The notes under the pieces: generated by a model
Told to the model about the DNA's origin: nothing
The model's database searches: none
What the model saw: only the letters and a program-made list of their open reading frames with translations
Position numbers and translations under genes: made by a program
NCBI RefSeq assembly: GCF_004331075.1
Contig: NZ_SJNX01000003.1
Span: 1-64,000, forward strand
Origin: Acinetobacter brisouioides
Lineage (GTDB): Bacteria; Pseudomonadota; Gammaproteobacteria; Pseudomonadales; Moraxellaceae
Direction of reading: 5' to 3'
Length of the DNA stretch: 64,000 nt
Part shown: positions 17,368 to 27,808 of the stretch, piece after piece
Position numbering within the stretch: the first letter of the stretch is position 1
Layout: the number at the start of each line of letters is the position of its first letter

Positions 17368-18791
17368 CTTCTAATTCCTCTAATACTCCGCAAACCAATG
17401 AAACTTCAGGTATGTGGGGAGGTCGCTTTACCGAAGCTACTGATGCTTTTGTTGCTGAATTTACTGCATCTGTACAATTTGACCAACGTTTTTATCAACA
17501 AGATATCGCAGGTTCAATTGCACATGCCACCATGCTTGCCAAAGTCGGTGTTCTGACTGAAGCTGAACGTGATGACATTATTCAAGGATTAACTGAAATT
17601 CGTCAGGAAATTGAAGCAGGTACGTTCGAATGGCGTATTGACCTTGAAGATGTTCATATGAACATCGAATCACGTCTGACCAACCGCATCGGCATTACAG
17701 GTAAAAAACTGCATACAGGTCGTAGCCGTAATGACCAAGTTGCAACTGACATCCGTTTATATGTACGTGACGAGATTGATGACATTCTCAAACTACTCGA
17801 ACGCTTACAAAAAGGAATTTTGGGTTTAGCTGCCAAAAATACTGCCACTATTATGCCAGGCTTCACCCATTTACAAACGGCACAGCCTGTGACTTTTGGT
17901 CATCATCTGATGGCATGGTTTGAAATGCTGGTGCGTGACAGCGAACGCCTGATCGACTGCCGTAAACGTGTCAACCGCATGCCACTTGGCTCTGCTGCAC
18001 TTGCAGGAACAACCTACCCAATCGACCGCGCTTATACGGCTGAATTATTAGGCTTTGAAGCGGTTAGCGAAAACTCGCTAGATGCGGTTTCAGATCGTGA
18101 CTTTGGTATTGAATTCAATGCCGCTGCGTCTTTAATTATGATGCATTTGTCACGTATGTCTGAAGAAATGATTTTGTGGACATCGGCACAGTTTAAGTTT
18201 GTCAATATTCCTGACCGCTTCTGCACAGGGTCATCAATCATGCCACAAAAGAAAAACCCAGACGTTCCTGAGTTGATTCGTGGTAAAACAGGTCGCGTGT
18301 ATGGTGACCTCATGAGCCTGTTAACCCTCATGAAAGGTCAACCGTTGGCTTATAACAAAGACAACCAAGAAGACAAAGAGCCATTGTTTGATGCGATCGA
18401 TACCGTTCGTGGTTCACTCATGGCATTTGCCGACATGATTCCTGCACTGGTTCCAAATATTGAAATTATGCGTGAAGCTGCACTACGTGGTTTCTCAACC
18501 GCAACTGACTTGGCAGATTATTTGGTGAAAAAAGGCGTGGCATTCCGTGACGCACATGAAATTGTGGGTAAAGCGGTTGCTCTTGGCGTACAGGAATCGA
18601 AAGATTTGTCTGAACTCACCCTTGAACAATTACAACAGTTCTCTGACCTGATCAGTGCAGATGTATTTGAAAAAGCATTAACCCTTGAGGCTTCTGTCAG
18701 CGCACGTAACCACATCGGTGGAACAGCGCCTGTACAAGTTGCCGCAGCGATTGAACGTGCGCATGCGCGTTTAGCTAAACTTTACGCTTAA
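17358..18791 (+). CDS. argH: Argininosuccinate lyase
   Basis: ArgH splits argininosuccinate into arginine and fumarate, the last step of arginine synthesis. The 477-residue protein carries MWGGRF near 19, the substrate-binding [13 protein letters not shown] near 120, and the fumarase/lyase signature [12 protein letters not shown] near 290 with the catalytic serine. About 18 Ser/Thr/Asn-rich residues precede the usual start of the family (…MWGGRF); the internal ATG at 17412 is an alternative start. It is divergent from algZ with a 10-base overlap and is followed 10 bases later by yggX. Confidence 0.97.
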   Translation: MTTSSNSSNTPQTNETSGMWGGRFTEATDAFVAEFTASVQFDQRFYQQDIAGSIAHATMLAKVGVLTEAERDDIIQGLTEIRQEIEAGTFEWRIDLEDVHMNIESRLTNRIGITGKKLHTGRSRNDQVATDIRLYVRDEIDDILKLLERLQKGILGLAAKNTATIMPGFTHLQTAQPVTFGHHLMAWFEMLVRDSERLIDCRKRVNRMPLGSAALAGTTYPIDRAYTAELLGFEAVSENSLDAVSDRDFGIEFNAAASLIMMHLSRMSEEMILWTSAQFKFVNIPDRFCTGSSIMPQKKNPDVPELIRGKTGRVYGDLMSLLTLMKGQPLAYNKDNQEDKEPLFDAIDTVRGSLMAFADMIPALVPNIEIMREAALRGFSTATDLADYLVKKGVAFRDAHEIVGKAVALGVQESKDLSELTLEQLQQFSDLISADVFEKALTLEASVSARNHIGGTAPVQVAAAIERAHARLAKLYA

Positions 18792-18801
18792 GGATCAAGA
18801 T

Positions 18802-19074
18802 ATGACTCGACAAGTATTTTGCCGTAAATATCAAACTGAAATGGATGGCTTGGACTTTGCACCATTTCCTGGTGCCAAAGGACAAGAACTGTTTGAAACG
18901 GTCTCGAAACAGGCATGGCAAGAATGGTTAAAACACCAAACCACGCTGATCAATGAAAAACGCTTAAATGTGTTTGACGCAGAAGCGAAAAAGTTTCTGG
19001 AAGAACAGCGCGAAAAATTCTTGAGTAATGATGAAAGCGTAGAGAAAGCAGAAGGCTGGACTGCCGAGAAATAA
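18802..19074 (+). CDS. yggX: Probable Fe(2+)-trafficking protein
   Basis: The 90-residue protein matches YggX, a small cytoplasmic protein thought to protect Fe-S clusters from oxidative damage and to handle labile iron. It has the conserved VFCRKY start with the single functional cysteine, [16 protein letters not shown] near 17-32, and [15 protein letters not shown] near 42-56. It follows argH by 10 bases behind AAGGA, so the two are one operon here; in enterics yggX instead follows mutY. A strong terminator lies 47 bases downstream. Confidence 0.95.
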   Translation: MTRQVFCRKYQTEMDGLDFAPFPGAKGQELFETVSKQAWQEWLKHQTTLINEKRLNVFDAEAKKFLEEQREKFLSNDESVEKAEGWTAEK

Positions 19075-19120
19075 TGATTTTTTCTGCTGGGAAAATCTAG
19101 CTTGGTATTAAACAGACTGT

Positions 19121-19151
19121 AAAAAAGCAACGACTCGCTCGTTGCTTTTTT
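19121..19151 (+). terminator. argH-yggX terminator
   Basis: AAAAAAGCAACGA pairs with TCGTTGCTTTTTT around CTCGC, which gives a strong factor-independent terminator after yggX. Confidence 0.92.
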
Positions 19152-19239
19152 ATTTAAACAAAACTTACCTGTTATTTACAAACAAGCATACAAAATAACA
19201 AGCCTTCACATGATTATTGCTTAGACTCTGGTTATGATA

Positions 19240-19334
19240 CTTCTAACAAGACAAGGTTTGTTCTTGATTGATTGATGTGACCGATACTCCTTTTATATAT
19301 CCCAGATAACCCCCAACTCTGGGATTTTTTTTAT
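19240..19334 (+). ncRNA. Candidate small RNA between yggX and phoU
   Basis: No reading frame precedes the strong terminator at 19299-19332 (ATCCCAGA pairs with TCTGGGAT, then eight T), and the yggX operon already ends at its own terminator 150 bases earlier. A TATGAT hexamer near 19232 could be a -10 element. A first hairpin forms from ACAAG and CTTG near 19248-19266, and an unpaired middle with GTGACCGATACTCC follows. This is the shape of an Hfq-type small RNA of about 90 bases. I do not recognise the family and the 5' end is a guess. Confidence 0.5.
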
Positions 19335-19355
19335 CTTAAATTTGAGTCATCCATA

Positions 19356-19385
19356 AAAAAAGGGCGAAATTTCTTCGCCCTTTAA
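19356..19385 (-). terminator. phoU terminator
   Basis: AAAGGGCGAA pairs with TTCGCCCTTT around a short loop and is flanked by A- and T-runs. It lies 22 bases past the phoU stop codon. Confidence 0.9.
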
Positions 19386-19406
19386 AAAATATCGTGGTCA
19401 GTTCAA

Positions 19407-20129
19407 TTAACGACTGTGTACCCGTTGTTCAATTTCATCTACACTGGTGTGACGAACATCTAGACCTTTAACAATATAAATCACCTGCTCGGCAATATTA
19501 CGTGCATGATCACCCACCCGTTCCAAAGAACGCAGTACCCAGAGAACATTTAATACCCGTGAAATATAGCGTGGGTCTTCAATCATATAGGTCATGAGCG
19601 TACGTGTCGCAGATTGATATTCACGATCAATATCGACATCAGCACGCAGTACTTCTAACGCTTGCTCGGCATCAAGACGCGCAAAAGCATCTAGGGCCTC
19701 ATGGATCATAACGCGGACCTGGTTACCAATATGACGAGTTTCCATAAAACCACGTGGTGAACTACCTTCTTCACATAAAGTTTGTGCAATATTGGCAATT
19801 TTTAAGGCTTCATCCCCAATACGCTCCATATCCGTATTGGCTTTGCTCATGGCAATAACCATTCGAAGATCAATTGCGGCAGGATGACGACGTGCCAAAA
19901 TCAGGGTTAAGCCTTCGTCAATTTCAAGCTCAAGGCGATTTACATTTTTTTCTTGGTATTGAACATCGAGTGACATATTCACGTCAGTATCGAGCAATGC
20001 ATGAATGGCATTGGTCACTTGCTGTTCGACTATCCCTCCCATTGCCATAAATTTAGCATTCACTTCTTGTAAATCTTCATTAAATTGTGAAGAAATATGA
20101 TGAGCTAAGACTGGATTTTTTAGGGTCAA
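19407..20129 (-). CDS. phoU: Phosphate signalling protein PhoU
   Basis: PhoU is a cytoplasmic negative regulator that links the Pst phosphate transporter to the PhoR/PhoB two-component system. The 240-residue, all-helical protein has the two PhoU repeats, each with a metal-binding acidic motif: NRLELEIDEGLTLI near 65-78 and SLERVGDHARNIAEQ near 205-219. The start codon is TTG behind GGAGA. Unlike in enterics, no pstSCAB genes lie next to it. A PHO-box-like sequence at 20180-20197 suggests control by PhoB. Confidence 0.95.
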   Translation of the reverse strand: MTLKNPVLAHHISSQFNEDLQEVNAKFMAMGGIVEQQVTNAIHALLDTDVNMSLDVQYQEKNVNRLELEIDEGLTLILARRHPAAIDLRMVIAMSKANTDMERIGDEALKIANIAQTLCEEGSSPRGFMETRHIGNQVRVMIHEALDAFARLDAEQALEVLRADVDIDREYQSATRTLMTYMIEDPRYISRVLNVLWVLRSLERVGDHARNIAEQVIYIVKGLDVRHTSVDEIEQRVHSR

Positions 20130-20433
20130 GAGAGATCTCCAAAATCGAGAAATGAATTTTTTATTTAAACATAATCTACATGACGCTTTGATGACAAAAC
20201 CAACAATTTGATATGCTGCTTTTTTTGATTTTCAGTATCTTATTCCTAGAATTCTCAAAAATCATGGAATTTTACAGAGTATGGACATATTTCATTTTTC
20301 TTTGACACTTCACTAAATTTGTTAACCAAAATTTGCAACTTTACAACAGCTTTCTTTACATGCTTGCTCTAAAAATATCATCCATAAATTCGCAATGTTA
20401 GCAATTGACGATTTAAATTTTTGAGGTTGATTT
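20130..20433. other. 304-base divergent gap between phoU and a lipoprotein gene
   Basis: It holds the PHO-box-like site for phoU on the minus strand. On the plus side TTGACA near 20302 and TTTACA near 20352 are possible -35 elements for the lipoprotein gene, but neither has an ideal -10. No protein gene is present. Confidence 0.5.
20180..20197 (-). promoter_or_regulatory. PHO box upstream of phoU
   Basis: The minus strand reads TTGTCAT-CAAA-GCGTCAT, two 7-base repeats with a 4-base spacer, against the known PhoB consensus CTGTCAT-n4-CTGTCAT. The repeats match at 6 and 5 of 7 positions. A TTAAAT candidate -10 lies about 12 bases downstream, the usual spacing for a PhoB-activated promoter without a -35. 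Confidence 0.65.
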
Positions 20434-21528
20434 ATGCCAGTTAAACTAGGGCGTTCCATGTTAATGCTCGTACTCTTGATAGCAGGCTGCCATCAACCTC
20501 CCAATGAACCACATCAGGAAGAATCGCAACTCCACGGAACACAAAAAACCGTCATTTCTTTGTGCAGTTTGCTCAATCAGCAGATGCAGAACATCACCAA
20601 TACCAGCTCAGTACAAGACTTGCAGTATGTTAATCAGCAATTAGAGCAATGTTTGCCACAACTTTCGCTGAGCCAACGCCAACAATTACTCTATGCGTCA
20701 ACCAGCATGTATCAGCGCTTTCTCGCCAGCGACCGCACGACAGAACAACAACGTGCTTTTGATCAATACGCGATGAGCGACAATACATACAACACCAGTT
20801 ATTTATCTGAGTTTTCACCGCGCGATCGCTATTTGCTCCAGCATCAGGGCAATGCGGCTTATTATGAGGTTTATGATTCTGGCGATACGGGAATTATGTA
20901 TCGTCGTCAGCCCAAATATTTGCTGCATATTTTTGCGCCTTACCTCCCCAAAGCCGAACAGATTTTTATTGAAACGCTCGCTGCTCAAAATGAACTCCCG
21001 ATTTTGTCTGGCAACGGTTTTAATATCTCATGGGCTGAAATTTCCAAACGGGCATTGTTTTGGCAAAATTATGTCAAGACGTATCCTGACAGTACTTTGA
21101 TTGATGATGCACAACGCTTGAAATTCAGATATACCCAGTTTCTCTTTCACGGGGTAAGCAATATGCCCGTATCTAGCAATTATGTCGGTGAGGATAATAT
21201 TTACCCAGAAGCGCTCGAAGAAATTAAGTATTTAGCGGCACAAGACCACTCTGAGTTAGGGCAACAGGCAAAAAAATTCCTGCATTTTATTCAGATTGCT
21301 CCGAGTAAACGTGATGAGAGTATTCCGATTGAACTCAGCCCGAGTGAGCAGCGTTCACCACAAAGTGAGACGATCAAAGCCATGAAACAGCTCGATCATT
21401 ATATGGGGCTGTATGATCCGCTGGCGCTAGACAGTACACATATTAATCGTGATTGTTTAAGTGATTCTATTTGTATTACCCATGCAGGCAAGGTGGCAAA
21501 CAGCCTCGTGAGTAAACAGCAATTTTAA
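20434..21528 (+). CDS. Lipoprotein of unknown function
   Basis: I do not recognise this gene. The 364-residue product begins with a basic N-terminus, a hydrophobic stretch and the lipobox LIAGC (Cys near residue 19), so it should be a secreted lipoprotein; the residues after the cysteine (HQ) do not give an inner-membrane retention aspartate. The rest is rich in Gln, Ser and Tyr, with a possibly TPR-like helical C-terminal half (FLHFIQIAPSKRDE near 288). Two cysteines near 338-345 (RDCLSDSIC) could form a disulfide. It is a single-gene unit divergent from phoU, behind TTTGAGG. Confidence 0.7.
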   Translation: MPVKLGRSMLMLVLLIAGCHQPPNEPHQEESQLHGTQKTVISLCSLLNQQMQNITNTSSVQDLQYVNQQLEQCLPQLSLSQRQQLLYASTSMYQRFLASDRTTEQQRAFDQYAMSDNTYNTSYLSEFSPRDRYLLQHQGNAAYYEVYDSGDTGIMYRRQPKYLLHIFAPYLPKAEQIFIETLAAQNELPILSGNGFNISWAEISKRALFWQNYVKTYPDSTLIDDAQRLKFRYTQFLFHGVSNMPVSSNYVGEDNIYPEALEEIKYLAAQDHSELGQQAKKFLHFIQIAPSKRDESIPIELSPSEQRSPQSETIKAMKQLDHYMGLYDPLALDSTHINRDCLSDSICITHAGKVANSLVSKQQF

Positions 21529-21604
21529 GACCATTGCCGTAAAAACAGCCTATTCATGCTATCTTAGGCAGTTATTCTGACTTTATTTTCTTACCCTGAA
21601 AACC

Positions 21605-22498
21605 ATGACTTCTGCCCCCTCAGATATATTGAAAGCCATTGGCTTCTTGATTATTTCTGCCTTTTTATTTTCGATTATGGGGGTTTGTATTCGCTATGCC
21701 TCACATACTGTAGACAACGCAACTATTGTATTTTTCCGCAATTTTATTGGGTTATTTATTTTTATCCCAATGCTTTTGCAAAAAGGGCCTCAGTTTTTTA
21801 AAACTACAAAATTGCGGATGCATTTGTGGCGCAGCATTGTCGGATTATCTGCAATGTATGGCTTTTTCTACGCGATTGCTCATCTTAAACTCTCTAATGC
21901 AATGGTGTTTACCTATTCTTCCCCGATTTTTATTCCATTAATTGCATGGTTGTTTTTAAAAGAACGGATTACCAAATCCATGCTGATCGCGGCACTGATT
22001 GGTTTAACGGGCGTCCTATGCGTTGCCAAACCAGACTCAGGCATGTTTAACAGTATTTCGCTGATTGGGCTTGTCGCCAGTTTTCTGGCAGCCATGGCTT
22101 TTGTCACGGTGCGGGCACTTACCGATACCGAACCTGCGGAGCGGATTGTGTTTTATTTTTGCGCTTTTGGTTCACTGGTGTCTGCCATTCCAATGTTTTG
22201 GCTGATTCGAGCTTACCATTGGCATGAACTGGCATTTTTAATCAGTGCAGGTTTGTTGGCCAATATCAGTCAGATTTTTATGTCCAAAGCCTACAGCTTG
22301 GCACCTGCGGGGCAAATTGGGCCTGTCAACTACATGGCCATTATTTTTGCAGGCGTTTGGGGATATATCTTTTGGCAAGAATTGCCTGACCCTGTCAGCC
22401 TAATTGGTTTTAGCCTGATTTTTGCCTCAATTTTACTGTGCAATCCTGCACTACTTGCCAAATTAAAACCTAAAAATAATGATAAATCTGCCTGTTAA
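21605..22498 (+). CDS. DMT-superfamily permease, EamA family
   Basis: The 297-residue protein has ten predicted membrane helices arranged as two EamA repeats (about 10-140 and 150-285), the pattern of drug/metabolite transporters. Typical segments are FRNFIGLFIFIPM near 44, YSSPIFIPLIAWLFLKERIT near 104 and KAYSLAPAGQIGPVNYMAIIFAG near 231. Such proteins export amino acids, nucleosides or other small metabolites across the inner membrane. The substrate cannot be read from the sequence. It lies between the lipoprotein gene and the thiC riboswitch, with a weak terminator after it. Confidence 0.88.
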   Translation: MTSAPSDILKAIGFLIISAFLFSIMGVCIRYASHTVDNATIVFFRNFIGLFIFIPMLLQKGPQFFKTTKLRMHLWRSIVGLSAMYGFFYAIAHLKLSNAMVFTYSSPIFIPLIAWLFLKERITKSMLIAALIGLTGVLCVAKPDSGMFNSISLIGLVASFLAAMAFVTVRALTDTEPAERIVFYFCAFGSLVSAIPMFWLIRAYHWHELAFLISAGLLANISQIFMSKAYSLAPAGQIGPVNYMAIIFAGVWGYIFWQELPDPVSLIGFSLIFASILLCNPALLAKLKPKNNDKSAC

Positions 22499-22502
22499 CG
22501 AT

Positions 22503-22537
22503 CAGAGCCTTGTAAAAATCTTGCAGGGTCTTTTTTC
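22503..22537 (+). terminator. Weak terminator after the EamA gene
   Basis: AGAGCCT and AGGGTCT can pair with one mismatch around an AT-rich loop and are followed by six T. It would isolate the permease gene from the thiC leader. Confidence 0.5.
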
Positions 22538-22566
22538 TACATAAAAACATGCTAAGCTGTTGCCAT

Positions 22567-24672
<2,106 letters not shown>

Positions 24673-24712
24673 TTTTTGCATAAAAAAGAGTTGCCTTAAT
24701 TCATAGCTCAGT

Positions 24713-24739
24713 TAGGATGAAATGAAATATTTCATCCTA
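24713..24739 (+). terminator. Hairpin between thiC and the Nudix gene
   Basis: TAGGATGAAAT pairs perfectly with ATTTCATCCTA around the loop GAAAT, and ATTTT follows. It may end the thiC transcript. The GC content is low, so it may instead mask a ribosome binding site for the frame starting at 24722. Confidence 0.5.
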
Positions 24740-24748
24740 ATTTTGCTT

Positions 24749-25357
24749 ATGAATATCGTTGAGCATGCAAGCTATAACAAACAAGATGTTGAAGTGACTT
24801 CGCGCGAAACATTATTTAAAGGTTTCTTGCAAGTTGAGAAAGTCAGTTTACGTCATCGTTTATTTGAAAAAACTAGCTATACCTCTGTTTTACAACGTGA
24901 ACTAATTCACCGACCAAAAGCAGCGGGTGTACTCATTTATAATGATCAGCAACAACGCTTTGCCTTGATTGAGCAATTCCGTGTTGGCGCACTCGATGAT
25001 CAGCAATCACCATGGCAACTGGAAATTATTGCAGGTGTCCTCGATGGGGATGAATCACCAGAAACCTGTATTCGCCGTGAAAGCCTAGAAGAGTCAGGTT
25101 GTCAGCTTGACCAACTCCAGCATTTATTCAGTTTTTATCCTTCCGCGGGCGCATGTTCCGAGTTGTTTCATCTGTATGCAGCGCAAGCAGACTTGCCTGA
25201 ACAGGGCGGAATTTTTGGGGTCGCCGACGAAGGCGAAAATATTCAATTACATCTTTTTGATTATGCTGACCTCTCCCGATTGCTGACCAGCGGACGACTT
25301 GCCAATGCGCCTGTAATTATGGCATTGCAATGGTTACAGCAGCATCTTCAAAAATAA
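24749..25357 (+). CDS. nudF: ADP-ribose pyrophosphatase, Nudix family
   Basis: The enzyme is expected to hydrolyse ADP-ribose to AMP and ribose 5-phosphate. The Nudix box is complete: it begins GVLDGDESPE near residue 96 and ends RRESLEESGC near 118, with the catalytic REUxEE core. Upstream EQFRVGAL and downstream FYPSAGACSELFHLY are typical of the NudF/TrgB group. The start at MNIVEHASYNKQDVEV (202 residues) is chosen because the alternative ATG nine codons upstream sits in the loop of a perfect hairpin. It is followed closely by cpdA, the order nudF-cpdA known from E. coli. Confidence 0.88.
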   Translation: MNIVEHASYNKQDVEVTSRETLFKGFLQVEKVSLRHRLFEKTSYTSVLQRELIHRPKAAGVLIYNDQQQRFALIEQFRVGALDDQQSPWQLEIIAGVLDGDESPETCIRRESLEESGCQLDQLQHLFSFYPSAGACSELFHLYAAQADLPEQGGIFGVADEGENIQLHLFDYADLSRLLTSGRLANAPVIMALQWLQQHLQK

Positions 25358-25382
25358 ATGGCACTCAAGTGTGATAGATGCG

Positions 25383-26171
25383 ATGACACAACAGGCTCAA
25401 ACTATTATTCAAATTAGCGATACCCACTTGATGGAGCATGCCAGTGCGACATTTGTGGAAATGTGTCCAGAACATAGCTTTCATGGAATTATGCAACATA
25501 TTGTTGCTGTGCATCCTCAGATTCAAGCCATTGTACACACAGGAGATGTCGCGCAAGATGCAACTCCAACCACGTATGCCCGCTATATGCAATATATGCA
25601 GAGCTTAGGCATTCCATTTTATCAAACACCTGGCAATCATGATGATCTGCGCTATTTTCCCTATTCACAATCCACGCCCATCACAGTGATCGATCTAATG
25701 CCGTGGACGATCATTTTATTGACAACAACAGTCACGGGAAAAATTGATGGACATATTGATCAAGATCAATTAGATCAATTAGATCAATTGTTACAGCAAT
25801 TGAATGATCGCTTTGTGCTGATTGGTTGCCATCATCATCCACTGCATATGCAATCAACCTGGATTGATCATCACCGTCTTAAAAATAGTGCCGACCTATG
25901 TTCCGTACTTCGTAAATTTCCTCAAGTTAAAGCTGTCATTCACGGACATGTCCACCAAGAATTTTCACAAATTCAAGACAATATCGAATTTTTAGCCGTT
26001 CCATCGACCTGTGTTCAGTTTGAGCCTCATAGCCATAATTTTGCTTTAGGACATAGCGATGCACCCGGTTATCGTGTATTGGATTTGTATAATGACGGAC
26101 GTATAGACAGTAGGGTTTACCGTGTCAATCACCTCATTCCAAAAATAAATAACGAGATTTCAGGTTATTAA
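25383..26171 (+). CDS. cpdA: 3',5'-cyclic-AMP phosphodiesterase
   Basis: CpdA hydrolyses cAMP to AMP and so damps cAMP-Vfr/CRP signalling. The class III metallophosphoesterase motifs are all present: QISDTHLM near 11, HTGDVAQD near 54, TPGNHDD near 79, GCHHHPLH near 147 and HGHVHQEF near 183. The ATG at 25383 is chosen; a GTG four codons upstream is possible. The gene begins about 25 bases after nudF. Near residues 126-136 there is an in-frame tandem repeat of DQL encoded by a 9-base unit repeated three times. Confidence 0.9.
   Translation: MTQQAQTIIQISDTHLMEHASATFVEMCPEHSFHGIMQHIVAVHPQIQAIVHTGDVAQDATPTTYARYMQYMQSLGIPFYQTPGNHDDLRYFPYSQSTPITVIDLMPWTIILLTTTVTGKIDGHIDQDQLDQLDQLLQQLNDRFVLIGCHHHPLHMQSTWIDHHRLKNSADLCSVLRKFPQVKAVIHGHVHQEFSQIQDNIEFLAVPSTCVQFEPHSHNFALGHSDAPGYRVLDLYNDGRIDSRVYRVNHLIPKINNEISGY
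25758..25790 (+). repeat. 9-base in-frame tandem repeat inside cpdA
   Basis: The unit gatcaatta is repeated three times (the last with one change) after a partial copy. It codes for Asp-Gln-Leu units in a helical linker. Its length is a multiple of three, so copy-number change would not shift the frame. Confidence 0.85.
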
Positions 26172-26228
26172 CTTTTCATTTTGTGCAATTTCGATTAAGT
26201 TAACCGTCTTGAAAAAGGATCGCTTGGG

Positions 26229-26377
26229 TAGAATTTAAGACTATTCAAGTATGCAAAAAGTCTTTATGATGACGACCCCTTGAGCATGAATTCACTTAAG
26301 GGTGAAATAACAAAAAACTTGCATATCACCATAGCGATTACGTCGATCTCGATGTATATGATGAGGAATGCCCTATT
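26229..26377 (+). promoter_or_regulatory. Structured leader of dksA
   Basis: TAGAAT at 26229-26234 is a plausible -10 element, with TTGAAA about 14-15 bases upstream as an imperfect -35. The leader of some 135 bases then has two hairpins: AAGACT pairs with AGTCTT (26237-26264) and CCCTTGAG pairs with CTTAAGGG (26277-26302, one mismatch). The dksA ribosome binding site AGGAATG lies further on and is not in either stem. Confidence 0.45.
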
Positions 26378-26890
26378 ATGGCGAATGACAACCTAAACCA
26401 AGTCTTAGATGACCACACCGATGCACCGAAACGTGCACGTAAGACCAAGCCTAAGGCTTCTGAAGGCAGCTCAACAGCAAGCTTATTCGGTATCGCTCCT
26501 TATGAACCGAAGAAAAATGAAGAGTATATGTCTGAAGGTCAGCTTAAGCACTTCCGTCAAATTCTTGAAGCTTGGAAAGCCGAGCTTATGTCTGAGGTTG
26601 ATCGTACACTTAACACCATGCAAGACGAATCAACTGCATTGCCAGACGTAAATGACCGTGCAACGCAAGAAGAAGAGTTTGCCATTGAACTGCGTACACG
26701 TGACCGTGAACGTAAACTGATTCGTAAGATTGAACAATCTCTTGCTGCAATCAAAGATGAAGATTATGGCTTCTGTGAAACTTGCGGTATTGAAATTGGT
26801 TTACGCCGCTTAGAAGCTCGTCCAACAGCGACTTTATGTATCGACTGTAAGACTTTGGCGGAAATCAAAGAGAAGCAAAACAACGGTTAA
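26378..26890 (+). CDS. dksA: RNA polymerase-binding transcription factor DksA
   Basis: DksA binds in the secondary channel of RNA polymerase and, with ppGpp, represses stable-RNA promoters and activates amino-acid genes. The 170-residue protein has a coiled coil with the tip aspartates in ALPDVNDRATQEEE near 86-100 and a four-cysteine zinc finger, CETC near 132-135 and CIDC near 153-156. An N-terminal extension of about 20 Lys/Arg/Ala-rich residues precedes the usual start of the E. coli protein. It is followed 3 bases later by gluQ, a widely conserved pair. Confidence 0.97.
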   Translation: MANDNLNQVLDDHTDAPKRARKTKPKASEGSSTASLFGIAPYEPKKNEEYMSEGQLKHFRQILEAWKAELMSEVDRTLNTMQDESTALPDVNDRATQEEEFAIELRTRDRERKLIRKIEQSLAAIKDEDYGFCETCGIEIGLRRLEARPTATLCIDCKTLAEIKEKQNNG

Positions 26891-26893
26891 ACC

Positions 26894-27781
26894 ATGAGTG
26901 AATTGCAGTCCATGCAGTCTGCTTACGTGGGTCGGTTTGCGCCATCGCCAACTGGCCCGTTGCATTTTGGTTCACTGCTCACTGCTGTTGCCAGTTATTG
27001 TGATGCCAAATCGCAAAATGGTACATGGCTGGTTCGTATTGAAGACACTGATATTCCCCGCATTTACTCGGGAAGCGAAGCGCATATTTTACGTTGTTTG
27101 GATGCCTTTGCATTTGAATCTGATACCGAGATTATTTTCCAAAAAGATCGCCTCGATCTATATCAAAATGTACTCAATCAACTCCAACAACAAGACCTCG
27201 TCTATGCTTGCCAGTGTACCCGTAAAATGCTCGGCTCAAATGCCATTTATGCAGGGACTTGCCGCAAGCTAAAATTACCATTTGAACATCAAGCCATTCG
27301 GGTCAAAGTCAGTGATCAGCTCATCTGTTTTGACGACCGCCTACAAGGTCAGCATTGCTCCAACCTCGCCTATGACCTCGGTGATTTTGTCTTGAAGCGC
27401 CGCGATGGCATTATTAATTATCAACTGGCTGTCGTGGTCGATGACTATTTACAAGGCATGACCCATGTCGTGCGTGGTGCAGATCTGCTGGATAATACCG
27501 AACGGCAAATCTGGCTCGGAGAATTACTGGGTTATCCACGCCTTAGCTATATGCATTTGCCACTTGCCATGAATGCTCAGGGGCAAAAACTCTCCAAGCA
27601 AAATTTGGCACAGGCACTTGATCCGACACAAGCATCACAGCTATTACAACAGGCAATTGCCGCCTTACATCAGTTACCAGTTGAACTGGATCATCCTGCC
27701 CGTATGCTGGCACAGGCAGTCGCGCAGTGGGATGTCTCACGAATTCCGCAAACCACGCAACTTACACAGATTTATCAATAA
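26894..27781 (+). CDS. gluQ: Glutamyl-Q tRNA(Asp) synthetase
   Basis: GluQ (YadB) is a truncated glutamyl-tRNA synthetase that attaches glutamate to queuosine-34 of tRNA(Asp). The 295-residue protein has the HIGH-equivalent PSPTGPLHFGS near 17-27 and the KMSKS-equivalent KLSKQ near 234-238, and cysteines at ACQC and GTCR that fit the zinc site. It lacks the C-terminal anticodon-binding domain of GltX, as expected. It lies directly after dksA and before a strong terminator. Confidence 0.95.
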   Translation: MSELQSMQSAYVGRFAPSPTGPLHFGSLLTAVASYCDAKSQNGTWLVRIEDTDIPRIYSGSEAHILRCLDAFAFESDTEIIFQKDRLDLYQNVLNQLQQQDLVYACQCTRKMLGSNAIYAGTCRKLKLPFEHQAIRVKVSDQLICFDDRLQGQHCSNLAYDLGDFVLKRRDGIINYQLAVVVDDYLQGMTHVVRGADLLDNTERQIWLGELLGYPRLSYMHLPLAMNAQGQKLSKQNLAQALDPTQASQLLQQAIAALHQLPVELDHPARMLAQAVAQWDVSRIPQTTQLTQIYQ

Positions 27782-27806
27782 AAAACCACGCAATTGCGTG
27801 GTTTTG
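27780..27806 (+). terminator. Shared terminator of gluQ and ftsW
   Basis: AAAACCACGC pairs with GCGTGGTTTT around AATT between the convergent genes gluQ and ftsW. The A- and T-flanks allow it to work in both directions. Confidence 0.88.
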
Positions 27807-27808
27807 TT

